From Rhizobium sp. FY34 (GTDB lineage: Bacteria; Pseudomonadota; Alphaproteobacteria; Rhizobiales; Rhizobiaceae): DNA of 64,000 bases. The notes beneath the pieces were generated by a model, which did not search any database, was not told where the DNA came from, and saw only the letters and a program-made list of their open reading frames with translations. Position numbers and translations under genes: made by a program. Of the stretch, positions 53,394 to 62,211 are shown one piece after another. The number at the start of each line of letters is the position of its first letter. The stretch's first letter is position 1. The DNA is taken from NCBI RefSeq assembly GCF_005222845.1, contig NZ_STFZ01000002.1:95496-159495 (forward strand), read 5' to 3'.

Positions 53394-55214
53394 ATGAAAG
53401 TGACTATTGCTCGGAGCCTGCTTTTGTTCGGGATCCTCGTTGGCTCCGGCGTCGGGACGGCAATTTCCATCCAGAACTATGCGTTTGACCGGCTGCGTGT
53501 AAATGGCCCAGTGTATCAAGAGGTTGTTTTTGGCAAGGATCTTGTAGCCGATATTCTTCCGCCGCCCTTGTTTCTTGTCGAAGCCTATTTGCTGGCGACC
53601 GAAAGCGCCGTTTATCCAGAGCTTGCCGGCATTAACTTGAGTAAGATTGCAGATCTGCGCAAAGCCTATGCGGAGCGCAATGCCTATTGGGAAAGCTCGA
53701 CGCTCGACCCCGTCTTGAAAAACGGTCTCAAACAGAAGGTCAGGCCGACATCGGAGCGTTTCTGGCAGGTCATCGAGGGTGACTATGCCAAGGCTGTCGC
53801 CTCCGGCAATGGTGATGCGATCCGCGCTGCCTCCGCAGTCCTGCGCGCTGCTTTCCAGGCGCATCAGAATGAAGTCGTCACGCTCGTCACCTCCGCCAAC
53901 GCCTTCCTGGCGGCTGCGGAAAAGACGGCCGCCGAGGAGACGAATTCTCTTACGGCAATTTCCTACGGTGCCGCCGGTGCTGCCCTTCTGTTGCTGGTCG
54001 CCGGACTTGTGGCGCTCCATCGCCGCGCAATCCGGCCGCTCAGCGGCATGCGCGACTATATGAGTGTTCTGGCTGGCGGCGATTACTCCAAATCCGTTCC
54101 CTATGACGACAGACAGGACGAAATCGGCGAGATGGCGGCAGCCGTCACCGTCTTTCGCAGCAATGCGCAGGAGCGCATTGCAAACCGCCAGCGCCAGGAT
54201 GAAGAACGCGAAGCCAAGCTGCTGGCCGAACGCCAGGCGGCTTCCGAGCGTGCCGCAGAGGATGCTGCCCGCGCCCGCGTGCTGGAAAACCTGAGCCGGG
54301 GCCTTGAGCGACTGGCCACTGGTGACCTGACTGCCCGGTTGAGCGAGCCCTTTACCCAGAGCTATGAGAAGCTGCGCCAGGAATTCAATGGCAGTATCCA
54401 GTCGCTGGAAGAAACGCTTTCGCAGATCATCCAGGCCATGCAGGCGGTGAAGAGCGGTGCAGCCAGTATTGCCGACGGCACGGACAACCTGTCACGCCGC
54501 ACCGAAACGCAGGCAGCCTCGCTGGAGGAGGCAGCATCCGCGCTCAACCAGATCACCACGACAGTAAAGACCACCACCGACCGTGCACGGGAAGCCAATA
54601 CGCGCATGGTGGAAACCAAGTCGAGCACCGAGCAATCGACAGAGATTGTCCGTCAGGCCGTCACCGCCATGTCGAAGATCGAGGAATCCTCGACGCAGAT
54701 CCGGCAGATCATCAGCGTCATCGACGAAATTGCTTTCCAGACCAATCTTCTGGCGCTGAATGCCGGCGTTGAGGCGGCACGCGCCGGGGAGGCCGGCAAG
54801 GGATTTGCCGTGGTTGCCCAGGAAGTGCGCGAACTGGCTGGCCGGTCCGCCAATGCGTCGCGCGAAATTCGGCAGTTGATCGATGCATCGACAAGCCAGG
54901 TCGGAACAGGCGTGGCGCTTGTCAATCGTACCGGCGAGGCGCTGGGCACGATCGAGCAGCAGATCCAGAGCGTCAATTCGCTGATCAGTGCCATCGTTTC
55001 ATCCTCGAGTGAGCAGTCCTTCGCGCTCAGCGAGGTCTCTGAAGCCGTCAATCGCATGGACCAGGTCACCCAGCAGAACGCCTCCATGGCGGAAGAAGCC
55101 AATGCAGCCTGTCGCGACCTGAACGCGCATACCGACGCGCTGAACCATCAACTCGCCCGCTTCCGACTCGGCAGTGCAGGACGACGTCAGGAACGCGTTC
55201 GCATGGCATCCTGA
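53394..55214 (+). CDS. Methyl-accepting chemotaxis protein (membrane receptor)
   Basis: A 606-residue chemoreceptor with a first membrane helix at about residues 7-27, a periplasmic sensing domain to about 188 with no recognised family, a second helix at about 190-209, HAMP (210-263) and a cytoplasmic MCP coiled coil. The tip is [20 protein letters not shown] with [15 protein letters not shown] long acidic helix ([19 protein letters not shown]) links HAMP to the signalling domain. No CheR pentapeptide is present at the C-terminus (ends [10 protein letters not shown]). The ATG at 53394 is close behind an AT-rich leader. Confidence 0.93.
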   Translation: MKVTIARSLLLFGILVGSGVGTAISIQNYAFDRLRVNGPVYQEVVFGKDLVADILPPPLFLVEAYLLATESAVYPELAGINLSKIADLRKAYAERNAYWESSTLDPVLKNGLKQKVRPTSERFWQVIEGDYAKAVASGNGDAIRAASAVLRAAFQAHQNEVVTLVTSANAFLAAAEKTAAEETNSLTAISYGAAGAALLLLVAGLVALHRRAIRPLSGMRDYMSVLAGGDYSKSVPYDDRQDEIGEMAAAVTVFRSNAQERIANRQRQDEEREAKLLAERQAASERAAEDAARARVLENLSRGLERLATGDLTARLSEPFTQSYEKLRQEFNGSIQSLEETLSQIIQAMQAVKSGAASIADGTDNLSRRTETQAASLEEAASALNQITTTVKTTTDRAREANTRMVETKSSTEQSTEIVRQAVTAMSKIEESSTQIRQIISVIDEIAFQTNLLALNAGVEAARAGEAGKGFAVVAQEVRELAGRSANASREIRQLIDASTSQVGTGVALVNRTGEALGTIEQQIQSVNSLISAIVSSSSEQSFALSEVSEAVNRMDQVTQQNASMAEEANAACRDLNAHTDALNHQLARFRLGSAGRRQERVRMAS

Positions 55215-55217
55215 CAA

Positions 55218-55250
55218 CGGAAAGGGCGGCTCACCACCCCGCCCCTTTTC
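55218..55250 (+). terminator. Putative terminator after the chemoreceptor gene
   Basis: AAAGGGCGG and CCGCCCCTTTT form a stem with one bulged base, followed by four T residues. It lies four bases after the stop codon and before the convergent kdsA gene. Confidence 0.6.
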
Positions 55251-55269
55251 ACATTTATAAAGGCTCTTC

Positions 55270-56118
55270 TCAGGCGGACTTTGCTACCGCGTCAAAGGCC
55301 AGAAGCGTTTCCAGCAAACGCTTCAGATCTTTCAAATGCACCATGTTCGGGCCATCCGACGGCGCATTGTCCGGATCTTCATGCGCTTCGATGAATACGC
55401 CGGCCACACCGACCGCGACGGCTGCGCGCGCCAATGTCTCGACGAATTCACGCTGACCGCCGGATGAGGCGCCCTGCCCGCCCGGCTGCTGCACCGAATG
55501 GGTCGCATCGAATATGACCGGCGCGCCGAGCGATGCCATGATCGGCAGCGAGCGCATGTCGGAGACCAGCGTATTATAGCCAAAAGAAGCGCCGCGCTCA
55601 CACAACAGCACGTTGGGATTGCCGCTTTCCGTAAATTTGGCGAGCACGTTCTTCATGTCCCAGGGCGCAAGAAACTGACCCTTCTTGACATTGATGACCC
55701 GACCGGTCTTTGCCGCGGCCACCAGCAGATCTGTCTGGCGGCAGAGAAAGGCCGGGATCTGCAGGATGTCAGCCGTGCCAGCCACCAGCGCGCATTGCTC
55801 TTCCGTGTGAATATCGGTCAGCACGGGAAAACCGAATTCTGCCTTCAGATCGGCAAAGATCTGCATGGCCGCGTCGAGCCCGATGCCGCGCTTGCCAGCA
55901 ATCGAAGTGCGGTTGGCCTTGTCGAAGGATGATTTGTAGACAAGCTGGATTCCGAGTTCGTCGCAGATTTCCTTGATCTTGCCCGCCGTCATGAAGGCAT
56001 GGTCGCGGCTTTCCATCTGGCAAGGCCCGCAGATGAGCGACAGACGACCGGTATTGGAGAACAGAACCTGGCCGGCACCTTCGCCGACCGAAACTTGCTT
56101 ATTGGCTATGACCGCCAT
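55270..56118 (-). CDS. kdsA: 3-deoxy-8-phosphooctulonate synthase KdsA
   Basis: A 282-residue aldolase that condenses phosphoenolpyruvate and arabinose 5-phosphate to Kdo-8-phosphate for the lipopolysaccharide core. Motifs are [39 protein letters not shown] and [15 protein letters not shown]. The gene starts three bases after the VOC gene stop codon. Confidence 0.96.
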   Translation of the reverse strand: MAVIANKQVSVGEGAGQVLFSNTGRLSLICGPCQMESRDHAFMTAGKIKEICDELGIQLVYKSSFDKANRTSIAGKRGIGLDAAMQIFADLKAEFGFPVLTDIHTEEQCALVAGTADILQIPAFLCRQTDLLVAAAKTGRVINVKKGQFLAPWDMKNVLAKFTESGNPNVLLCERGASFGYNTLVSDMRSLPIMASLGAPVIFDATHSVQQPGGQGASSGGQREFVETLARAAVAVGVAGVFIEAHEDPDNAPSDGPNMVHLKDLKRLLETLLAFDAVAKSA

Positions 56119-56121
56119 GCT

Positions 56122-56973
56122 TCAACCCTCAAAGGCAAAGGCGACGCCCTGTCCAGGCGCCGCCGAGACGACAATGCGTGCGTCTCTCTTTTCGAATGGC
56201 ACCTGATTAGCAGCGAGAAGCTTTTCTGTCACCGAAAGATCGGCAACGCGAAAAACCAGCATATGAGCGGCAAGCGGCGCATGGGCGGGGCCTGGAAGAT
56301 CCGCTGCGTCGGTCATGAGCCTTATGCGCCCGTTCGGCAGGATAAAGAGATCCGCTCCATCCTCCTTGACGGCGCTTTGCCCTGTCAGGCGTTCAAGAAC
56401 CGACACAAGCCTTGTCGGCTCTGCGCTCGACAGCACGATTTCCTTCAGCGCCAGAACGCCATTTACATGATTCTCCAATGCGGTTCGGTCGGCAGGCAGC
56501 GGGTTCAGCCGCTCGCAACTGAACAGGAAGAAGGCATCCGAACCGCAAGCATCAACAAAGGAAAGCCGGAAGCGCGCCGTGACCGCCTGCCCGTCTGCCG
56601 TCAACGCCTGTCGCGAAAACTCCAGCATATCGCCGCCAGAGATGCCGTCAGCGATGAAATATTCGTGATCCGCTGCCGCATCCGCACTGGTCACGACCAG
56701 TGCAGACATCCCGTCTTCGCCAAATGCTGCACGGAATGCGATATCGCGGGCGGTAAACTGGTTGCCGTCCTGTGCCGAGCGGCGCACCAGGTTTTCATCG
56801 CGCCAGGCGAGCGGCTCCAGATAGGTGCCATCGGCCAGGAAGACACAAGAGTTGGACGTGCCGAACGGATGATCGGCATCCGGCGCCACGGTAAATCCAA
56901 GCACGCCATAACGGCTTCGCGCCGTGCCAAGATCCACAACGGGCAAAACAAGGTGATCGATTCGGCGTGTCAT
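56122..56973 (-). CDS. VOC/glyoxalase-like domain protein
   Basis: A 283-residue protein with the glyoxalase-like fold, shown by the start RRIDHLVLPVVDLGTARSRY, the GTSNSCVFLADGTYLEPLAW block and a second related half around residues 110-200. Metal ligands cannot be assigned with confidence. It ends three bases before kdsA and is probably cotranscribed with it. The ATG at 56973 (MTRRIDH) is used; an upstream start would add unrelated residues. Confidence 0.8.
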   Translation of the reverse strand: MTRRIDHLVLPVVDLGTARSRYGVLGFTVAPDADHPFGTSNSCVFLADGTYLEPLAWRDENLVRRSAQDGNQFTARDIAFRAAFGEDGMSALVVTSADAAADHEYFIADGISGGDMLEFSRQALTADGQAVTARFRLSFVDACGSDAFFLFSCERLNPLPADRTALENHVNGVLALKEIVLSSAEPTRLVSVLERLTGQSAVKEDGADLFILPNGRIRLMTDAADLPGPAHAPLAAHMLVFRVADLSVTEKLLAANQVPFEKRDARIVVSAAPGQGVAFAFEG

Positions 56974-57550
56974 GGCATCTCCTGCATCACGGCATTGGAA
57001 ACTAGCCGGTGCGTCACACAAAAACAGGCCCCATTCCACCTGTTCATAACAAGTGGGGGGTATCTTCCATTCTAGATGAGAGGAATTTGAATTAGATTCA
57101 ACCACGCCAACGGTTTACGGCGCAAAGAGTGATTGAAGAAGTGAGCGAACCGACTTTAAACGGCGGGAAACCCGGTCATAAACTTTCACATGGTCGACAT
57201 TTCATAGGCAAGTCATCGACACTCTTGGACAAGACGTTGCACGTTCAAGCCGTGCGTCAGCGAAGCGAAGTCGCGGCGTGGGTCTTAACGAATGCTACTT
57301 GCAGGCGACCAAATTCGGTCATTGCGCGAGTTCTCTTTGGATTTTTCCCGTAAATTGTTTACAGGGTTGAGTAGGTTCGGTGTGCGCGACCGGTGATGGT
57401 CCAGCTAGCTATCCGAATGAATGCCAGATCACCCTGGGCATTCCCAATGAAGCAGGGCGGCGATGGCCATGAGCGCTAATTGGAAAGACGGCCGGATCGC
57501 CCCGGCCCCCTAATCCCGTGATGGTGCCAGCTTTGGCACATCCGTATTTT
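56974..57550. other. Gene-poor region at the host-prophage junction
   Basis: About 577 bp upstream of the VOC gene. A small reading frame on the plus strand (57129-57353) has no similarity I recognise and is not called. The composition shifts towards AT around 57270-57370. Somewhere here the sequence passes from host to prophage, but I see no clear TG...CA prophage end, no flanking duplication and no gene fragment that would fix the boundary. Confidence 0.45.
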
Positions 57551-58423
57551 CTAACGCTCCTGCGCCATCGAAACGGCATCCACGAAGCTGACGCCCTTTT
57601 CCCGTTCGATCTGTCGTGCGCGGTGAAAAAGTTCGACCTGGCTAGGATCGATGCGATAGCCGTCCGGCACATTGGGCATGCTGGGTCGGGTTTCGTCAGG
57701 CATCGGGCCAAGGTCCAGGGCTCCAAACGAAACCACCTTCGGCTGACGTTCGAGGTAGGACATGAACCAGTCGCGGCGCGTTGCATCGCCACTGTCGGCA
57801 AAGCTAACGGCCTCACGATCATCAAGGCTTGCAGCGAACTGCATCAGCTCGTCTTTGAAGATCGGCAACACCTTGCCCTCATTGACGAGGGTCTCAACTT
57901 TCTGGCCAGCGACCAGACGACGTAGGCGGGAAAGCTCGTCATGTTCCGCGAAGCTGAGGACAGTATGAGGAGCCGGTTGAGAAAAGCAGAGCGAAGCACC
58001 TTCGCTACCCGCGAACTGGACCGGTTTGAGGCCGGGCACGGCGGGAGCCGCCGCGCCGAGAAAGCCGACATGCTTCAAGTAGACGTCGCCGGGTTTCGGA
58101 TTGGCGGAACTATCGGGCAGATGAAGCGAGATGGAGACTTTCTTGTAACGCCCTTCCTTCACCAGTTCCGCGAACTGGGCGACGACATCCTTGATCGTCG
58201 CCTTGAGCTTGCCGCCCTCGACATAGAGCCGATCCACCCAACCATAGGCGGGCGCATCGATGTGGGGATGGCCGATAACGATGGGCGCGGGATGATTTTC
58301 CACATCGTAGCTTTCAGCGATCCGTTGCAACTCGCCTTCTGTGATGGTTGCCGTCTGTCCAGCCATCGGCTGGAACGTCCCGGCGCGAAAAATCTCGATG
58401 GGTCCGTAGGTGTCGCTGCTCAT
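57551..58423 (-). CDS. Putative phage head protease/scaffold-type protein
   Basis: A 290-residue protein that sits directly after the capsid gene. The N-terminal IEIFRAGTFQPMAGQTATIT and then APIVIGHPHIDAPAYGWVDR, KLKATIKDVVAQFAELVKEG and GDVYLKHVGFLGAAAPAVPG fit the head maturation proteases/scaffold proteins of Mu-like phages and their relatives, followed by a helical, charged C-terminus (about 190-290). It starts one base after the capsid stop codon. In Mu the protease gene precedes the capsid gene; here the order is reversed. Confidence 0.6.
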   Translation of the reverse strand: MSSDTYGPIEIFRAGTFQPMAGQTATITEGELQRIAESYDVENHPAPIVIGHPHIDAPAYGWVDRLYVEGGKLKATIKDVVAQFAELVKEGRYKKVSISLHLPDSSANPKPGDVYLKHVGFLGAAAPAVPGLKPVQFAGSEGASLCFSQPAPHTVLSFAEHDELSRLRRLVAGQKVETLVNEGKVLPIFKDELMQFAASLDDREAVSFADSGDATRRDWFMSYLERQPKVVSFGALDLGPMPDETRPSMPNVPDGYRIDPSQVELFHRARQIEREKGVSFVDAVSMAQER

Positions 58424-58424
58424 G

Positions 58425-59369
58425 TCAGGCCACGGTGAACGGAGTTTGGAACAGGAAGCCGGACGCCATGCCGGTGACGACGGGCGCGCGCTCATAGCTA
58501 ACGCCATACACCCACGACTTGGTATCGCCATCCCAGCGTGGCGGCTCCACGAACGGGTGGCCTTTGAGCGTATAGGTGTAGCCGAACGAAGGGTTTTCCA
58601 CGGCGCGATCCTTGGTCGGCACGTAGGCCAGCATGGCAGCATTGCCCCACACGTCGTGGAACTTGTTCTCGTCGGTCTCCTCGGTATAGGTCGCGCTGCC
58701 GACGACAACCTCTTCCACGTCGAAGTAAGACGCCAGCATTTCCGCCGTGATGGAACCGGACTGCGTGTATTTAAACTGTTCCTTGATCTTGGGATGACGC
58801 TTCAGCGCCTTTAGACCCAGTTTCGGGATGACGAGAATGTTGGGATCGAGGCCGCATGATCCGCGCACCTGGTCCTTGGCCGCGTCGATATCGGCTTCCG
58901 GGTCGCTGGCAGGATTATCCCAACGATCAGAGCCGGCGAGCGCCATGCGGTTGACGACGGGATAACTGGCGGGATCGCTGGCGAGCTTGGCATGTTCGAT
59001 TTCAAGGGCCAGCGTCATGGCATACATGACGGTGTTCGTGGCCCGTGTGCCGAGATCTATGCCGGGAACCGTATTAGCGTCTTCCGCGAATTCACGCGGC
59101 ACGGTCGCGTCCAGGGCGTTGCCGACGATGGAGAAGGGCCTGCCCTGGTAACCGACCTGAATGCGCTTGGTGTTCGCCCCCGGCGCGCGCACTGCCTGAT
59201 ATTTCTGGAAGCTTTCCTTGCCGAATTCGATCACCTGCCCGCCGCGTGCGGTGACGGGAACGGCGGGAAAGAGCTTGTGGCCAACGCGCTGGGCATGGGT
59301 GTAACCCAGCGCAATACCGGACAATACGGGGTCGATGACGCGGGCTGAATGTTGGTTCAAAGTGGTCAT
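58425..59369 (-). CDS. Putative phage major capsid protein
   Basis: A 314-residue protein resembling Mu-like head proteins: the N-terminal VGHKLFPAVPVTARGGQVIEF region, the middle ILVIPKLGLKALKRHPKIKE and the C-terminal SYERAPVVTGMASGFLFQTP. A strong AGGAGG ribosome-binding site precedes the ATG at 59369, and the reading frame is intact. A 20-bp repeat lies about 95 bp upstream. It is followed directly by the protease-like gene. Confidence 0.78.
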   Translation of the reverse strand: MTTLNQHSARVIDPVLSGIALGYTHAQRVGHKLFPAVPVTARGGQVIEFGKESFQKYQAVRAPGANTKRIQVGYQGRPFSIVGNALDATVPREFAEDANTVPGIDLGTRATNTVMYAMTLALEIEHAKLASDPASYPVVNRMALAGSDRWDNPASDPEADIDAAKDQVRGSCGLDPNILVIPKLGLKALKRHPKIKEQFKYTQSGSITAEMLASYFDVEEVVVGSATYTEETDENKFHDVWGNAAMLAYVPTKDRAVENPSFGYTYTLKGHPFVEPPRWDGDTKSWVYGVSYERAPVVTGMASGFLFQTPFTVA

Positions 59370-59396
59370 GTTTTTCCTCCTGGCTGGAAACTGGAA

Positions 59397-59921
59397 TTAA
59401 AGGCCGCTGGCGCGACTTTCGGGGGTTGGATGGCGTGTGGGAACGCAAAAGGCGCCATGGCGCGTTAGACCCCCGCTAGAAACGGTGGGAGGAATGGGAG
59501 GAGTGCCGCACTCATCTTGTTCATTCACTACAAATCCCGAAAGACCCAGTTTGAGGATCAGGCGACGAAGGTAAGAGGCGCTGAGATTGAGGTTCAGGGC
59601 GATCTCGTTGCGTGGCACACCGGCCATTATGGCGTTGGTGATATACTCGTCGCGCTCCTGGTTGCCGGGATCGCGCTTCGGGATGTACATTTTCGAGGAA
59701 GCGAATTCATCGCAGAGTTGTGTGGCGACCTCCCACCCGAGACGCCTGACGATCAGATGATCTTCTGTCAGTACACTCGTTTTCGGGACCGCTATTTCGG
59801 CACCACCAAGTCCCGCACGAACTGCATTGAACGTCTCTATGCCGAGAAGCTCGATCATCAGTCGCGTATCCGTGTCGGGGCAGCGCGAAAGTCGGCCGTT
59901 TTTCTTCAAATATTCATTCAC
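59397..59921 (-). CDS. Mor-like phage transcription activator
   Basis: A 174-residue protein of the Mor/C family, activators of middle and late promoters in Mu. The central region WEVATQLCDEFASSKMYIPK and the helix-turn-helix PRNEIALNLNLSASYLRRLI match the family layout (a YIP-type dimerisation strand then a helix-turn-helix). An upstream segment (LLGIETFNAVRAGLGGAEIA then VPK) looks like a second, degenerate copy of the first part. The last about 40 residues are Pro/Ser/Thr-rich, run through a 20-bp repeat and are probably not part of the ancestral domain. The start is GTG at 59921. Confidence 0.72.
   Translation of the reverse strand: MNEYLKKNGRLSRCPDTDTRLMIELLGIETFNAVRAGLGGAEIAVPKTSVLTEDHLIVRRLGWEVATQLCDEFASSKMYIPKRDPGNQERDEYITNAIMAGVPRNEIALNLNLSASYLRRLILKLGLSGFVVNEQDECGTPPIPPTVSSGGLTRHGAFCVPTRHPTPESRASGL
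59463..59482. repeat. 20-bp repeat, copy 1 (upstream of the capsid gene)
   Basis: CGTTAGACCCCCGCTAGAAA. One base differs from the copy at 60304-60323. Read on the minus strand, each copy contains TCTA(A/G)CG twice, 11 bases apart, about one helical turn. It lies about 95 bp upstream of the capsid start. Confidence 0.75.
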
Positions 59922-60043
59922 GTGAACACCTGCCTAATCGTGCTTCGCCGCATAGGGAGGACATTAGTCCTCCCTAAATCCGTAAAGCCCGGACCTGATG
60001 TCCGGCCAAGATGTTGGTTTTTTCGGCTAGGTTTGTGTGGTGA

Positions 60044-60204
60044 GCGCTTTGAGCGCCAAGGGCAGCGGCGGGGTTTTGGTCTTGCTGGGTCGGCAATGCC
60101 GCCGCTGCCCGCCGAATTTCCTATCGGATGCCGTGGCTGTTCCCGCCGCATCGCCGCCACGGCATCCGGTTCGGCGGCTGGCCTTGTCGCAAAGGCCAGC
60201 CGCC
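60044..60204. other. Cluster of strong hairpins in a prophage non-coding region
   Basis: Four adjacent hairpins: a short one at 60044-60056 (GCGCT/AGCGC), then three with perfect long stems. Stem A is 12 bp, GGGCAGCGGCGG at 60060-60071 with 60099-60110. Stem B is 13 bp, CGGATGCCGTGGC at 60125-60137 with 60156-60168. Stem C is 13 bp, GGCGGCTGGCCTT at 60173-60185 with 60192-60204. A fifth hairpin (CCGGAC/GTCCGG, about 59988-60004) lies beside them. There is no T run as in intrinsic terminators. The region between gemA and the Mor-like gene (59922-60362) has no supported gene. Confidence 0.75.
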
Positions 60205-60303
60205 ATCACCCCGCTCCATCAAAAAGATGAAATGGGCGTAGCGCGTTCCCGATGCGTTTTTCGTGTTCGGATGACAGATGACACCGGAAATTCCGGCAAG
60301 GCC

Positions 60304-60323
60304 CGTTAGACCCCCGTTAGAAA
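60304..60323. repeat. 20-bp repeat, copy 2 (upstream of the Mor-like gene)
   Basis: CGTTAGACCCCCGTTAGAAA, one base different from the copy at 59463-59482 and in the same orientation. It lies just after the gemA stop codon and about 380 bp before the Mor-like start. Confidence 0.75.
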
Positions 60324-60362
60324 TTGAAGGTGGGGCAACAGGTGGTGCAGGGCCGACTGTTG

Positions 60363-60788
60363 TCAGCCCTGCCTACGCGTTCTGCGCTCAACCATGTTGG
60401 TGAGGGCTGCGATGACTTTTTGCGCGCCGGTCTTTTCCAGCCATTTCGGACCATGGCCGTGCCGGTGTTTTTCCATCCAGTGTCGGAGACTGGTTTCGTC
60501 CCCGGTCCCGTCAGTGAATTGCGACCATAAGGCGGCGATCTTGCGCAGTTGCGCTTCCGATGCCATGCCCGGCCGACGCCCGGCGTCTTTCTTTGCCGAG
60601 GTCGATTTGAAGCCCAAAAGCTCAAAATGCGCCATGATCTTCCCAAAGCTTTTGCGATCCAGCCTCTTGGTGCTGTCCTGCCCTGAGAAGCGCAACAGAA
60701 TGGCCCGGTAATCGTCATCCGTCAGGCCGACTTGAACCTTGGCAACGCGAAGAATTGCATAATGGTAGGTGTCGAGGCCGTCAGTCAT
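60363..60788 (-). CDS. gemA: Phage GemA (DUF1018) regulatory protein
   Basis: A 141-residue protein of the GemA/DUF1018 family, the Mu gp16 homologue that modulates host gene expression. Signatures are LTDDDYRAILLRFSGQDSTK at about 22-41, MASEAQLRKIAALWSQF and LEKTGAQKVIAALTNMVERR. An ATG at 60791 abuts the GGAAGG ribosome-binding site, so 60788 is preferred. It overlaps the preceding gene. Confidence 0.85.
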   Translation of the reverse strand: MTDGLDTYHYAILRVAKVQVGLTDDDYRAILLRFSGQDSTKRLDRKSFGKIMAHFELLGFKSTSAKKDAGRRPGMASEAQLRKIAALWSQFTDGTGDETSLRHWMEKHRHGHGPKWLEKTGAQKVIAALTNMVERRTRRQG

Positions 60789-61101
60789 CATCCTTCCTCT
60801 CCAATTTTTTCAGGCTCACATAACCCTTGTCTGCCAAGGATTCGCTCAGCGCCGAGAGTGTGTCCATCTGGTGATCCACGAATTCGTAGAAGACCTCCAT
60901 GGCGGCAACGAGATCAGCTATTTCGCCTTCATCGTTGCCTGAGGGCCTATCATCGAACTGATACAACTGGGCCATGCGGCACATGACGCGCACGCGGCGC
61001 TCAACGTCATCGATAATGCCGGCAACGTTCAGTTCCTCGAATGGATACGGCCGGGGTTTAAGATGGCTTTGTCGCGATGTGGCGAACGGCATCGGCTTCA
61101 T
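60781..61101 (-). CDS. Small phage protein of unknown function
   Basis: A 106-residue acidic, helical protein (core GEIADLVAAMEVFYEFVDHQ) encoded between the MuB-like ATPase and GemA. I do not recognise the family. It overlaps the flanking genes by a few bases, as expected in an early phage operon. Confidence 0.7.
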   Translation of the reverse strand: MKPMPFATSRQSHLKPRPYPFEELNVAGIIDDVERRVRVMCRMAQLYQFDDRPSGNDEGEIADLVAAMEVFYEFVDHQMDTLSALSESLADKGYVSLKKLERKDDD

Positions 61102-61367
61102 AGTCTGCCCTCCCTGTTCATTTCCTGAATGGTAGTGTTAAGCAGGCACGTTCTAGCCGCCATGGCGCGCAAAGCAGCTACTGGGAAATGCGACAGATAT
61201 TCGTTGTCCCTATGGGTGCTGAAATTTGCGTGCCAAAGCTGGTCACAACCCCAGGCAAGAACCTCCAGATCGTGGTGAAGTTCGTAGATATCGAGTGCAG
61301 CAGCTTCAAAGGCGTCCTTTGAGTGGGCTGGCTTAAACTGCGGATTCAACAGGCTTTTTATCGTCAT
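61098..61367 (-). CDS. Small phage protein of unknown function
   Basis: An 89-residue, mostly helical protein (core AFEAAALDIYELHHDLEVLA) in the early operon. No family is recognised. It overlaps the next gene by four bases and follows the MuB-like gene after 70 bp. Confidence 0.7.
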   Translation of the reverse strand: MTIKSLLNPQFKPAHSKDAFEAAALDIYELHHDLEVLAWGCDQLWHANFSTHRDNEYLSHFPVAALRAMAARTCLLNTTIQEMNREGRL

Positions 61368-61437
61368 GTGCGTGTTCCGAGGTTAGAATTTGGAGCGCAA
61401 TGCGGTACAAATGCGCGGTTGGTGAAATGGCGGCTTT

Positions 61438-62211
61438 TCAGGCGTCATCTTGCATCAGCAACTTTAAGGCGTCTGCCTTGCCGTAGAGGGCGGGGACTGC
61501 GCTTTTGAGGTGGTGAATGTGGATCGCGGCGGTGCCACCAGCCAACCGCTTGGCGTACTGGAGAAGGCGCACAAGCGCTCGAACGTTGGTTTGTGTCCCA
61601 AAGGCGCTGATCGCCTTGTAAGCATCCATGCCCTCAACGCCGTAGGCTGCACCGATTTCAACACAATCGCGGCCATCAAGGGCGGGAAGCGCAACGCGCA
61701 TCCCGATACGATCCTCAATCTGCTGAAGCGCCTTTACGTCCTTTTTGCCTGAACTGATAATTCGTTCCGAATTCCCTCCCAGGACCAAGGCAAACCCACA
61801 GGTCTCCTGAACTTTTAGAAGTTCTCGCTTGGTGCGGTCCTCAAGGGTCTGAAACTCGTCAATAATGATAAGCTTCCGCTCCGTTGGCACGGCGAAGCGA
61901 TGCGGCGAGATACTGTAAATCACCTGATTGAACAGCTCTCTCTCATATTGGCTTCCAGCAAGAACTCCCGACGCTGACAGCAATGCAAGGTACATCCCGG
62001 AGATATTTTTGTGCGCCTCGCCAATCTGGCCGTAGGAACCATTGAATTCCTTTGCCAAATGAAACAAAGCCGTTGTCTTGCCGTGGCCCGGATCGCTGAC
62101 AATATAGGATGGATACGGCGACACCATTGCGTAGGAGATTGCATCACGGATGCGCCTGACGGCTCCAATCTCTACGAATATATCTGTAATGTATGGTTGG
62201 CTCAGCCCCAT
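61438..62211 (-). CDS. MuB-like AAA+ ATPase (transposition target protein)
   Basis: A 257-residue AAA+ ATPase related to the Mu B protein, which selects target DNA and stimulates the transposase. Walker A is SDPGHGKTTALFHL (about residues 40-53) and Walker B is KLIIIDEFQTLEDR (about 113-126); sensor I is LVLGGNSERI. The motifs are intact. The ATG at 62211 overlaps the stop codon of the transposase fragment (TGATG), so the genes were translationally coupled. Confidence 0.87.
   Translation of the reverse strand: MGLSQPYITDIFVEIGAVRRIRDAISYAMVSPYPSYIVSDPGHGKTTALFHLAKEFNGSYGQIGEAHKNISGMYLALLSASGVLAGSQYERELFNQVIYSISPHRFAVPTERKLIIIDEFQTLEDRTKRELLKVQETCGFALVLGGNSERIISSGKKDVKALQQIEDRIGMRVALPALDGRDCVEIGAAYGVEGMDAYKAISAFGTQTNVRALVRLLQYAKRLAGGTAAIHIHHLKSAVPALYGKADALKLLMQDDA

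Noticed and set aside
57129..57353. 74-codon plus-strand open frame near the prophage junction
   Set aside because: No ribosome-binding site, no recognised family and ordinary non-coding composition.
59918..60309. Two overlapping open frames on opposite strands across the hairpin cluster
   Set aside because: They read through the perfect palindromes, are Pro/Arg-rich and show no family; the region is better treated as non-coding.
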